Shown piece after piece: positions 32,141 through 41,989 of a DNA stretch of 64,000 nt. Position 1 is the stretch's first letter, and each line of letters starts with the position of its first letter. This stretch comes from Meandrina meandrites (lineage: Eukaryota; Cnidaria; Anthozoa; Scleractinia; Meandrinidae): assembly GCA_963693305.1 (NCBI GenBank), contig OY855903.1, positions 56,882,350 to 56,946,349 of the forward strand, in the 5' to 3' direction. A program made the translations under genes and the position numbers. Below the pieces are notes generated by a model. It was not told the DNA's origin. It saw only the letters and a list, made by a program, of their open reading frames with translations, and ran no database searches.

Positions 32141-34073
32141 AGGTCAAATGAACCAAAATTTCGACATTCTTTCTTAAGCGATTTTAAAGCAACCAAACGC
32201 TAGAAGAATTCATTATTAAGTAAACTTAAGGCGAAATTTTGCTTTCTGAGCCTTAAAGCGCGAACTATAGCAAAAACTACGAAGATTTCCGAAGACTTCA
32301 CGAAAACGTTTCCAAAATGACCGCGCACTGAAATGGAAGGAATGGATCGAGCTTTGAATTTTGTGACGTAATAGTTTTATTTCACGGCTTTAAAAAACGA
32401 ATAATGTAAAGTTTGAGAGTTTCAGTCAGTCAGAGTAATTCAAATAATTCTGAAAGGATCTAAGCTTTTTTTAAACGTTGTTATATCTTTTACTACATTG
32501 GAATCCAGTTTCAAAGATTAATAATTAACAAAGCACTGAGTAAAATTGTAAGCATTGTACGATATAGGAGGTTTTCAAACACTGGATGGCGTACAAAAAT
32601 CATCAGTCTGCTCAGCTTGGTATAGAACAATTAATTTTGTTATATACCCCAAGTGAAATGCAGTTTTTTTGGATTTGCACGTAATTCTTATCAGGACGTG
32701 TGCGGCTTGCATAGGATGTGGCCAAAAGTCACATCCAAGATTGAATTCACTGTTTCTTTTCCGTACTTGAGAGTCACACAAAACACAAAAATAAATTTGT
32801 ACTCAAAAATTTAACTTGAATGTAAGGATATTTCTCAATGCAAATTCGAAACCGCAAAAGCATCACGCAGGGTAAAACTTTCAATGAATAAATTCGTGTC
32901 GTTTTATTTTTCAACTGAAAGAAAATTCAATGTTGAAATAAGTACAGAGCGTTTACACACTGTTCCTGTGGACACTGTGAGTTCTGTTTGTATTAGCTGT
33001 TTTTTTGGTCCATATTTATTTAGCCGATGGCTGTTATGTAGTGCTCGAAATTAACGGTTGTGAACCCAATATAAATACAACCTGTGAAGCATAATTTTAT
33101 ACGCGTCAAAAAGCACGTGCACGTGCATGGAAGCAAATGATTTGGCGAGGATATTGAACTAACGAATTCAAATTCTATACTTGATCATGACCAGCCAAAC
33201 CAACAAAGTAAAAGTGCTAATAATCATAAAAAATACTCTATCTAGCCCTAGGTAGAATAAGAAAGGTGCAAAATGCATACCTCTAACTTCCTTCGTTTAG
33301 CAAGAGCCGAACGGACAGGGGGACCTTTGTGCTTCGGGAGGCATTCTTCCCCGTGATTTCTTTTCAGAACAAAAAAACTAGTCGGCATAGCATCCTCTTT
33401 GAGGTGGAGTCTGAGTGGCTTGAAATCAGAACCAGAAACCTACGTATCGCCAGATTTTCTCTGAAGCAGTCTTCGGTAAAATGAACCGCACAAATGCGAG
33501 AGTTCTTGTCTGGCTTAAATTCTTTTCTTTTCATTTTCAAAAGCCATTGTTTCCTGAGCTTTGAATTTGCTGGAAACTTAAACGTATTCACTTTCGACTT
33601 GGAATTATTTAAGCAGTTCAATGGTGCTGCACAAAACACCACAGCACACCACAGCACACCAATAATGACGTCACAGTTTTAAGTTCCGAAAATTTCTCGA
33701 CAATTTTCCCGAGCGCTCTACGATTATGAAGGCCTAAAATAAGCATTTTTCAACTTGAAATTTCTCTGTTTTGCACAGTGCAATTACTTAACTTTGCATT
33801 AATTGATGTTTTTGTTCTCTCCAAACCCTCCGACAGCGGCCGCCATTTTGTTTGGCGCGCTTTCGCGGCTTTCCTGTCAATCAACTTAATTTCAACTTTC
33901 TGCACTCAATTTCATCTTTTTGCACTCAATTTCAACTTTCTGCACTGTTTGGGATTAATTGACGTGCTCTCAGCCAATGAGCTTGCTGAAATTTTTGCAT
34001 GTGTATTATTAGGTTCTTAATCAACAAGTTGGCGTAACAAAAAGAAAATTCGAAATTTTGGTTCATTTGACCT
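32141..34073. mobile_element. 1.93-kb Kolobok-like DNA transposon with THAP exon
   Basis: TTAA at 32,137-32,140 and 34,074-34,077. Ends AGGTCAAATGAACCAAAATT are exact inverted repeats of at least 24 bp. A THAP-domain frame is inside at 33,364-33,657 (-). TTAA duplication plus THAP is the combination seen in Kolobok transposons. Too short for a full transposase, so an internal-deletion derivative. It sits 20 bp past the likely polyadenylation signal of the NLR gene. Confidence 0.75.
33364..33657 (-). CDS. THAP zinc-finger domain fragment (transposase N-terminus)
   Basis: A 97-codon frame with the C2CH pattern of THAP domains: FCAAPLNC, then FKFPANSKLRKQWLLKMKR, KNSRICAVHF and DCF. The FKFP, W and HF positions match the family; the first Cys pair has one extra residue between (x5). 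THAP domains bind transposon ends or promoters. The frame continues past the domain into unrelated residues, suggesting a missed splice donor near 33,440 or decay. Part of the 32,141-34,073 element. Confidence 0.7.
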   Translation of the reverse strand: MLWCAVVFCAAPLNCLNNSKSKVNTFKFPANSKLRKQWLLKMKRKEFKPDKNSRICAVHFTEDCFRENLAIRRFLVLISSHSDSTSKRMLCRLVFLF

Positions 34074-34077
34074 TTAA

Positions 34078-35590
34078 AAGGAAACTTCCCAATAATTTAG
34101 TTTACCCGTACGATGGAATTGTTTTAATGATTTACTAAAACATTCGGCAAATAAATTGATGTGTTCAGAAGAAATCACGGACAAAATTTCGCTACGACTT
34201 CATAGCGGTGATTGAAAGAAAAATGTTTCAGTCACTTGTTTTGGGCTACAGCGCAACGCAATAGGGAGAGCTGTGTGATCATTGAGTGAAATTTCTTCAT
34301 TTCTTTCACCGCTGTAAATACTTTCTCTATAACCTATAAACACAGTCCTAACTTTTTTTTGCTAAATTAAGAATGTAAAAACCATTTGCTACAATAATGG
34401 AAGAAAAGGAAATAGAAAGAGAATTTCTCTATTTCTTTTCTTGTAGCGAAGGATGACGTATGCCTTGATAATAAAAATGAAATACAGAGCTAGGAGACTG
34501 AAATATTTCCTTTCATTACTATCAGAAATAGCGACCATAAACATCATTTACTTTCTTGGTTTGTAACTGCCTTAGTTTCATTTCGGCTGACCTGGTTCAA
34601 GCTACAAAACTATAAAGTGTGTTATTTTTTGCATCCCAAGAGCAATGTCAGTTTTTCATCTTGAATTAGATATTTAAGGTTTAAGCTTGCGTGTTGACGT
34701 CTCTTGATAAAATTATAGGAAAAGCTTATTTTGCAGCACTTTTTAAGTCGTAATCCTGCGCTAAATGAAAAATAAATTGGTCGGAATAGATCATCTGAGG
34801 TTTCAGCTTGCCTTTTGATTTCTCTCTATTGTTATATAACAAAGAGGAAAACTTTTAGGTGCTGCTTTCTATTTATTGTTTGTTGGAGTTCTGGATGTTT
34901 TCTATCTGCGGCTTGTACAATGCAAGAAAACCAACAAAATGCTGAAATAAAGCCAAGAAAAAGTTCTTTGTTTTGGAAAGCGAAAGTTAATCGTTACGAA
35001 TTTCTATCCAGCTGTCCGCATTTAAATGGCTTCTACATGTAGTTTCGCAGCGTGCAGTATAAGAAAAGTTGACTAAATACCACTGTCAGTTCGTTCGAGG
35101 TATCATGAGTACATTTTGAAATTTTAAATGTCTTTCCAGCAGGGAGCAAAGTAAGCGAAAACGGGCCTATGAGCATGGGGATTACGTATGAATCAGACGA
35201 GATTGTATGCGAAGAGGCAGTTTATTTGGTAGCTCAGTTTTTTTCCGTGATTTGACATTATTACATGCACTGTTCGAACAATGCGGATAAAATTTAACAG
35301 CCATCGCCATTGGCAATTATTTAATTATAAGAAGACTGATGGCCATGCGCTATCTCGAATTGTCCCGCAATCGTCCTCGCGGTAGCGATGATGGATTTCA
35401 GCCCAGAGTTCGCTTTCCACTAAACATCCAGTGCTATGCAGCACGCTTTTCCCAAAGTTAAATCATTCAGCAGTAGTAAGTATGTAATCAAAACGGAACG
35501 TTAAAGAGCATTTTTCTCTAAAATGAGTCAGTGATGCCAGTTTATGAAATGCCTTGACGAAAATCAAATAGGCTGGCTTGTTTGTTTGAG
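34078..35590. other. non-coding spacer
   Basis: No gene recognised. AT-rich; a weak direct repeat near 34,680 and 34,800 (AAGCTTGC, TTTTGCAGCAC-like) is the only structure seen. Confidence 0.45.
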
Positions 35591-35649
<59 letters not shown>

Positions 35650-35725
35650 ATCGATCGATCGATCGATCGATCGATCGATCGATCGATCGATCGATCGATC
35701 GATCGATCAATCAATCAATCAATCA
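35591..35725. repeat. (CAAT)n-(CGAT)n-(CAAT)n compound microsatellite
   Basis: About 14 TCAA units, 15 TCGA units, then 5 TCAA units. The TCGA core is self-complementary at every register. An open frame of SINQ/SIDR repeats is just its translation. Confidence 0.95.
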
Positions 35726-35835
35726 CTTTATTAATGTGTCGATGCAGTCTAGCCGAGGGTCGAAACCCTCTACTAATAGGGGACACATAAAATTAATGTC
35801 TCCGGCATTGAAAATCAAATGGGAAAGGGAATTAA

Positions 35836-36482
35836 GGGGGGTCCTTCTTATCTACTAAGTTGTTGCTAAGGAAGGTATCTAACCGCCATATTTTGGAAAC
35901 TTGACCTGCTACGGATAAGCTTTTTTCGCAACTTGTTCAATTGAAGAGTCCTTCAAGAGTTTCATATCACGGCCATATTTGACAAGTGGCGTGGCCAGAA
36001 TAGAAAAAACCCTAAAACTGAAAGGGCATATAAAACTGAAAGTTAAAATCAGTGCCAATAGATAAAGAATGTCCACATGCTTAATGCTTCGTATGGGTTT
36101 TACAAAATTTGCATTTTTGTAAAAGTTATGACATAATAAACACCCGTATTTTCAGACTTTCTTCAGTAGCATTTTTTTTCTTTCTTGTAAACGGTAATCC
36201 CATACGTAGGATTATAAAGGAGGCTATGTTATCTCCGATTCTTGAAAAAATTCACAACTCTTCCTTTTTTCCTCCAAGTTTTAGGGATTTTAAATTCTAA
36301 CGCGCGGTTTAGGACTGGCACTAGTTATGCAGGCGCAATGTCAATATTTCAAGCAGGTATTTCCTGCCCCATAAAATTTACCATTTAGCGTTACAAAACG
36401 GTCCAAAATGGCTTGCCACTAAAACTGGTCTCCAGGAATTCCCTAGCAACTGCTCTAGATCCGTAGTTAAGAAGGACCCCCC
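35836..36482. mobile_element. 647-bp TTAA-type MITE
   Basis: TTAA at 35,832-35,835 and 36,483-36,486. Ends GGGGGGTCCTTCTTA and TAAGAAGGACCCCCC; inner GTTGCTAAGGAAGGTATC and CTAGCAACTG-type blocks. A diverged, interrupted relative is at 18,825-20,174. Confidence 0.85.
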
Positions 36483-36636
36483 TTAAATTGCAACTGGTAA
36501 GGGTTGATCTGAAGTTTAAGGGATTGTCTTGGAGCGCTCTACAAAAAAGTCCACTTAAATGCAGCACTCTTTCCGCGCTGGGTATTATTGCCTTAAATTG
36601 AAAGGACATTCAACCAGGACTTCAGGTGATAATAGT

Positions 36637-36793
36637 AAATGTATTTTCTCGCGTTCAGGAATGCACGCTCGTTTAAGTGCTTACTATTTTGGAAGCGTGC
36701 GTTCACGAGTATTTGTTATCAGGTATATAAGGTGTTTTCGCAGGTTCAAGGTCACTCGACGGCATCTCTCGCTTCGTTTTCTGTAAATTTTCA
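36637..36793 (+). repeat. retrotransposon split direct repeat A1
   Basis: Begins AAATGTATTTTCTCGCG, includes GGTATATAAGG (TATA-like) and ends GTAAATTTTC. Nearly identical to A2, which lacks four bases after GCGTGCGT. Confidence 0.9.
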
Positions 36794-36798
36794 AAGTT

Positions 36799-37590
36799 AT
36801 GGATAAAATGGGCAGTGATCCTTCAATTTCTAACGTTAACCCTGAAGACGTTTCTCTGGAGAGTTTCCTTTCCGGTGAAGAAATGTTAGGTTTGATTTCC
36901 CGTCTTCTCGATTCTAAACTCGATAAGAAGTTCTCGGAGTTTAAGCGGGGTCTCGACCAAAAGGAACTTGAGACAAGCACTAAAATCAAGAAGTTAAAGA
37001 CCGAAGCGAAGGCTTCGAGCAGCTTTCAGTTCAAGGGAAACAAGTTAGTTTGAATTTAATTCGAGTTTGTTAGACTCTATTAACTCCGCCTCAAATCATT
37101 TGCTGGAGGGCAATTTGGCCGGCGTTAGTACTGAGCTGGAGAACGCTAAAACTTTGCTGAACAAACGCAACAAAGTGATACGATTTGCGGACAAGAGTCC
37201 AGCAGGTTGGACGGCGGTTGAAGAGTACAAGTCTGACGAGTAAGCCGACGATTCAGAGGATGAGAAGAAACTTCGAAGGGCCCTTGCTAAGCTTCACACA
37301 TGTAAGCAGAATCGCGGTACTGTTCAGAACCGCAAAATCCCTCAAGAGGCTTCTGTTGTTGCTGGGAGCTCTTTACACCGCTCTGTTTCTCAGCCTTTTC
37401 GTCCTCAACAATTTCCACAGCAGTCTTTTCGGCCGCAGCCATTTCGGAGCAGACAGCCTCAACCTTCCGACAGATGTTTCGCCTGTGGTCAGTTCGGGAA
37501 TTGGGCGAACTCCCCATTCTGCCCAAACAGCAGTCGCCTTTACAGCAACAGAGCCTTGCCAAGCACGTCCAACGCTACCGTCAACAAGTA
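36799..37590 (+). pseudogene. gag-like ORF of the retrotransposon, frameshifted
   Basis: Starts MDKMGSDPSISNVNPE with a Glu/Lys-rich helical stretch. The frame closes at 37,051-37,053, but coding-like sequence continues in another frame, meets a TAA near 37,242, then resumes through a Gln/Phe-rich QPFRPQQFPQQSF region to a Cys knuckle, CFACGQFGNWANSPFC (about 37,475-37,522). The knuckle suggests nucleic-acid binding. At least one frameshift and one stop break it. Confidence 0.65.
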
Positions 37591-39658
37591 GTGAAGCATT
37601 TAACAGACTTGGAGCAGATGAGTATTTCAATGTTGTTGATGATATGTGTTCTCAGTCTTTTGGAATTGAGGAAAGAGACTTATTGGAACGTAGTTATGAG
37701 GACTATTTAGAAGGTTCTGAATCAGTTATTGTTAAGGGTAGGCTTAGAATTAATGTTAATTTTTGGGAAAGCATTGACGCTTCTCAGTTTGTCCTCAGTG
37801 TTATTACGGAAGGTTATAAGATACCATTTTACTATACTCCTACGCCAGTTTATCTTCAAAACAATAAGTCTTCCTTGCAGAATTCTGATTTTGTTTTCAG
37901 TGCAATCTCCGAACTTCTTAAAGTTGGTTCTGTCGTGGAGTGTCCTTTTCCGCCAGTGGTTATTAATCCCCTGTCAGTTTCCATTCAACCCAACGGGAAG
38001 AAAAGGCTTATATTAGATCTTAGGCACGTAAATTTCTTTGTTAAGAAGTCTAAAATTAAGTTTGAAGATGCTAAATCGTTCCTCGGGTGTCTGTTAGCCT
38101 GGCCTTGCGCGTGGGCTTGCTCGTTTGACATCAAATCGGGCTATCATCATATTGAGATTTTTGAATCCGATCAACAATTTTTGGGTTTCGCCTGGGTTTT
38201 TGAAGGTGTAACTAAATATTTCAAGTTTACGGTTTTGCCGTTTGGGCTTTCTGTGGGTCCATATATTTTTTCGAAAGTTATGAGACCGTTAGTTAAATAT
38301 TGGCGTTCTAAGGCCATCTGTATTGTTGTTTATTTGGACGACGGCATATCCGCGGCCCCAAGTTTTTCTAAATGCGAGGAGCACTCGTTGCTCGTTAGGT
38401 CGGATCTTGTAAGATCCGGGTTTGTTCCCAACAAAGACAAGTGTCAGTGGGTCCCCGTTCAGATCATTTGCTGGCTGGGTATTTTTTTGGGGATTTCAAG
38501 AACAATTGCATGTTTATACCACTAGAAAAGATTTCAGGGATCTTGGATGAAGTGGTTGAGATTATGTCTTGCAAGAGCGTTTCTGCAAGGAAACTTGCTC
38601 GTGTAACTGGGAGAATTATTTCAAATTTTTTGATTATGGGTGATGTTTGTAAGCTCATGACTAAAGCCATGCATCGTTTAATTGAATGCAGAAGAGGTTG
38701 GGATGCGCAGGTTGTCTTAGATTCTGATGCGCTTGTCGAACTTAGATTTTGGCGTGAGCAGTTGTGCGGCTTAAATTCAAGACCTATTTGGAGGAAACCT
38801 GTTTTACCATCTCGGGTTGTTTATTCTGATGCTAGTGCAGTTGGTTGCGCTGCCGTTATCTCTATGAACGGTAAACCAGTTTCGCACAAAAACTGGGATG
38901 CAATTGAGATGAAACAAAGTTCGACATGGAGAGAGCTCATGTGTGTTAAACACGCTTTGCAGAGTTTTGCTAATTTGCTCAAGGGTAGTCATGTGAAGTG
39001 GTATACAGACAATCAAGGTGTTGTAGCTATTGTTAAGACTGGTAGCAGTGAGGTTCACCTGCACAAGTTGGCAATGGAAATTTTTTCGCTCTCTAGGGAA
39101 CACGATGTAGTCATTGACATCGAGCGGATCCCGCGTTCAGAAAATGAAGTTGCAGACTATTTGAGCAAAATCGTCGATTTTGACGACTGGAGTGTTAAAG
39201 ATTCTTATTTCCGGGCGGTTGATTCTATTTGGGGCTCCTTTACAGTCGATTGTTTTGCCAATTCCGTTAATGCTAAAGTTCCTAGGTTTTATTCATTGTT
39301 TTTTCAACCTGGGGGTTTGGGTGTAGATTCTCTAGCTTTTGACTGGGGTCCTGAAAATTGTTGGCTTGTTCCCCCGGTTTATTTAATTCCTCGCGTCCTT
39401 ATGCATTTTCTCAATTGTCAGTCTCGTGGTGTTTTGGTTGTCGCGTTCTGGCCTTCGTCACTGTTTTGGCCATATCTAATTCAGGAGAACGGCGCATTTC
39501 AGAATTTTGTTGTGGACGTTTTGTTCGTGCAAAATGGAAGCGATGTTTTTGTGCAGGGAGCAAATAAAGAAACTTGTTTTGGCTCGTCTTCTTTTAGTAC
39601 TCCAGTTTTGTTTTTGAAACTTGATAGTACCAAAACTTCATTAGTCCACTGGGACTAG
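37570..39658 (+). pseudogene. reverse transcriptase-RNase H (pol) of the retrotransposon
   Basis: Two overlapping frames (37,185-38,525 and 38,441-39,658) share one domain series, so a frameshift lies between 38,441 and 38,525. Reverse transcriptase: KKRLILDLRHVN, FDIKSGYHHIEI, VLPFGLSVGPYIFSKVMRP and the catalytic YLDD. RNase H: YSDASAVG, STWREL, YTDNQG and RSENEVADYLSK. Then the VDCFAN...VPRFYSLFFQPG segment that follows RNase H in DIRS-order elements. The first part of the 37,185 frame is out-of-frame gag. Confidence 0.85.
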
Positions 39659-39899
39659 GGCGGTGTCTTAAAGGTCCAATTTATTGTCTCCATTGGCGGT
39701 GTGGATTCAGTATAGCATCAGGAATTAGCATCTTATTAGTCCACTTGGACTATGGTGCATTAATGTTTACATTTCAGAGATATAATAGTTCACTGGGGCT
39801 TTTGTTTGGTCCACTGGGACATTTTTGTTTTTATGACAAGAGTGAGCCGCGGTTACCGCAAGGCTGTTTTGTACTTATTTTTCTGTTCGTTTGTTTATT

Positions 39900-40915
39900 G
39901 CAAGGTGTAAGGGCATTATCAACTTTCGTGGGTCACTTTACAGATCCTGAGCTCAGTCGATTGGCAAGTTGTTTACCTTTACGCTGTTTAGGAGCTAAAG
40001 CGGATTCCACTACTGAGCGCTATTTAAGAGCTTTTGAAAGGTTTAGATTCTGGGCTTCTAGTTATAAGGAAATTAGCGTTCTTCCATGTAATTATTTGTC
40101 CGTTGCTACTTATTTAGAGTCCTTACTTCAATGTAATTCGTCGTATTCGGCTTTGCAAGCCGCTATTTAGGGTATTCGCTGGGCACACAATCTTTATGGT
40201 TTTCTAATCCTTGTGAGTCTAGCCTTGTTAAAGGTATCCTAGAATCGGCTAAGAGAAGTCTTTCTAGACCGATAGTTAAGAAGGAGCCTGTCACTCCTGA
40301 TATGATTTTTGGTATATGTCAGAAGTATGCATCAGAGAATGCTAGTTTGTCTGACCTACGCACTGCCGCTATTTGTGTCACAGCTTACGCTGGGTTTCTG
40401 CGCTTTATCGCCTGGCCTGTTTACGCTGTTGCGATGTTAAGGTTTGCGACGACAAATACATTGAGCTGTTTATAGCTAAGAGCAAGACTGATATTTATAG
40501 AAATGGAAATGTTGTTATATTGGCTAAGACCGGTCACATTACTTGCCCTTTTGGTTTGTTGAATAGATATGTTAAGGCTGCTGGTATCGATTTGTCATCT
40601 AACTTAAAGTTTTTTCGTACATTACATTTTGTAAGATCTAAAGCTTCGTATACTTTAAGGAGCACGGGTATCTCATATACCCGCGCTCGGGAGGTAGTTT
40701 TGGATGCATTTTCTCAATTAGGTTTTCCTGCAAAATTATTTGGTCTCCACAGTCTTAGATCAGGAGGCGCTACTGCTGCTGCTAATGCAGGTGTTAATGA
40801 TAGATTATTTAAGCGCCATGGTCGTTGGCGATCAGATAAAGCTAAGGATGGTTATCATTGTGTTAAGGATAATTTTGAAGCATTGCTTTCAGTTTCTCAA
40901 AGTTTGGAACTTTAG
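39900..40915 (+). pseudogene. tyrosine recombinase of the retrotransposon, broken
   Basis: An N-terminal SAM-like core-binding part (STTERYLRAFERFRFWA, to a TAG at 40,168-40,170) and a catalytic part in another frame (from about 40,400). The catalytic part carries the HSLRSGGAT box (H-x-x-R), the later HGRWRSDKAKDGY (His and nucleophilic Tyr) and an upstream CLRCCDV region. The stretch 40,170-40,400 shifts frame at least once more. It would cut and rejoin DNA via Tyr in place of a DDE integrase; this copy cannot. Confidence 0.85.
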
Positions 40916-40960
40916 TTTTTTCGTTTTCTTTTTTCTCTTTCTTTATTTCGATTATGCGGT

Positions 40961-41075
40961 TGATAGTCTAGCTATCAATAAACGAGATGCCTAGTCCTGA
41001 TTCTTGTCTGCGTTTATGATCTTTAGTATGAAAATGATTTGTTCTCGTTTCACTGCAGAGTGATTAGAGAACAAA
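40961..41075 (+). repeat. split direct repeat B1
   Basis: 115 bp from TGATAGTCTAGCTATCAATA to GAGAACAAA; 98-99% like B2. Contains AATAAA near its start. Confidence 0.9.
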
Positions 41076-41225
41076 TGTATTTTCTCGCGTTCAGGAATGC
41101 ACGCTCGTTTAAGTGCTTACTATTTTGGAAGCGTGCGTGAGTATTTGTTATCAGGTATATAAGGTGTTTTCGCAGGTTCAAGGTCACTCGACGGCATCTC
41201 TCGCTTCGTTTACTGTAAATTTTCT
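41073..41225 (+). repeat. split direct repeat A2
   Basis: Overlaps the last three bases of B1 (AAA) and repeats A1 with a four-base deletion and a T-to-A change near the end. Confidence 0.9.
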
Positions 41226-41462
41226 TTAATCTCGTTATTGTTTCTTTCTATACATTATACTTAGACATGTAGGCTTTTGTTGTCCGCAAGCGAGCAGCAA
41301 CAGTTAATTTAGTTATGCTAAGTAGCATTTGATAAGCTGGGACAGTTTCATTGCATTTGTCCGTTAGTGTGAAATGTTAATTATATTAGGGATAGCTTTG
41401 GATAGTTGGCAATTTTCCTCGTTATTTGTTGAACAATTGTTCTTGTAACATTGCCCGTCTAC

Positions 41463-41577
41463 TGATAGTCTAGCTATCAATAAACGAGATGCCTAGTCCT
41501 GATTCTTGTCTGCGTTTATGATCTTTAGTGTGAAAATGATTTGTTCTCGTTTCACTGCAGAGTGATTAGAGAACAAA
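41463..41577 (+). repeat. split direct repeat B2 (right end of element)
   Basis: 115 bp, same as B1, ending GAGAACAAA; host sequence CCAAAAAGCGGG follows. Confidence 0.9.
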
Positions 41578-41771
41578 CCAAAAAGCGGGTTGATCGCTTC
41601 CCATATTTGAAACGAGCCACACTATTGTGCTTAAAGACAACAGATGGACATTAAAAGTCTTTTGAGATTCTGAACAGGAATGATTAGCTGAAGAAAAATA
41701 TGTCTTGGCGTATGACGTCTTTAGTTATTTAATTTATTAATGAATTGTTCGTGTAGTTCGTGTAGTTAGGA

Positions 41772-41844
41772 GGCAGTGTGGTCTAGTGGTTAGGGCGCTG
41801 GACTTGTAATCCGGAGTTCCCGGGTTCAAGTCCTCCTCCCTGCC
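41772..41844 (+). tRNA. tRNA-Thr(TGT)-like SINE head
   Basis: A box TGGTCTAGTGG, anticodon arm CTGGA-CTTGTAA-TCCGG with anticodon TGT, B box GGTTCAAGTCC. The anticodon stem is perfect but the acceptor has mismatches and the T stem pairs only in part, so a functional tRNA is unlikely. About 140 bp of non-tRNA tail (to about 41,990, ending in AATAAAC-type sequence) follows, as in a tRNA-derived SINE. Confidence 0.5.
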
Positions 41845-41989
41845 TCTAGTCTTCGGTAGTCCCGAATTCAATTCCACCGGTCAGCCTCCTACAGTCTTCT
41901 GTTCTATTTGTGATATTTGTTTGCTGATTTAGTGTCCAGAATTAGTACAACAGTGCTAATACACTGACACTTAAATAAACACAATAAAG

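Larger units (their letters stand above)
36637..41577 (+). mobile_element. Ngaro/PAT-like tyrosine-recombinase retrotransposon, degraded
   Basis: Split direct repeats in the order A1 (36,637-36,793), ORFs, B1 (40,961-41,075), A2 (41,073-41,225), B2 (41,463-41,577). This A1-ORFs-B1-A2-B2 plan is diagnostic of Ngaro and PAT elements in the DIRS order. It carries gag-like, reverse transcriptase-RNase H and tyrosine recombinase regions and no DDE integrase. Both outer ends and the B1-A2 joint share AAA, as expected if a circle inserts by recombination without target duplication. The gag and recombinase frames are broken, so this copy is inactive. Confidence 0.88.

Noticed and set aside
35544..35858. 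Open frame of SINQ/SIDR repeats
   Set aside because: A translated CAAT/CGAT microsatellite; no start context or conserved sequence outside the repeat.
41772..41844. Functional tRNA-Thr gene
   Set aside because: Acceptor and T stems have several mismatches and a SINE-like tail follows, so it is listed only as tRNA-like.
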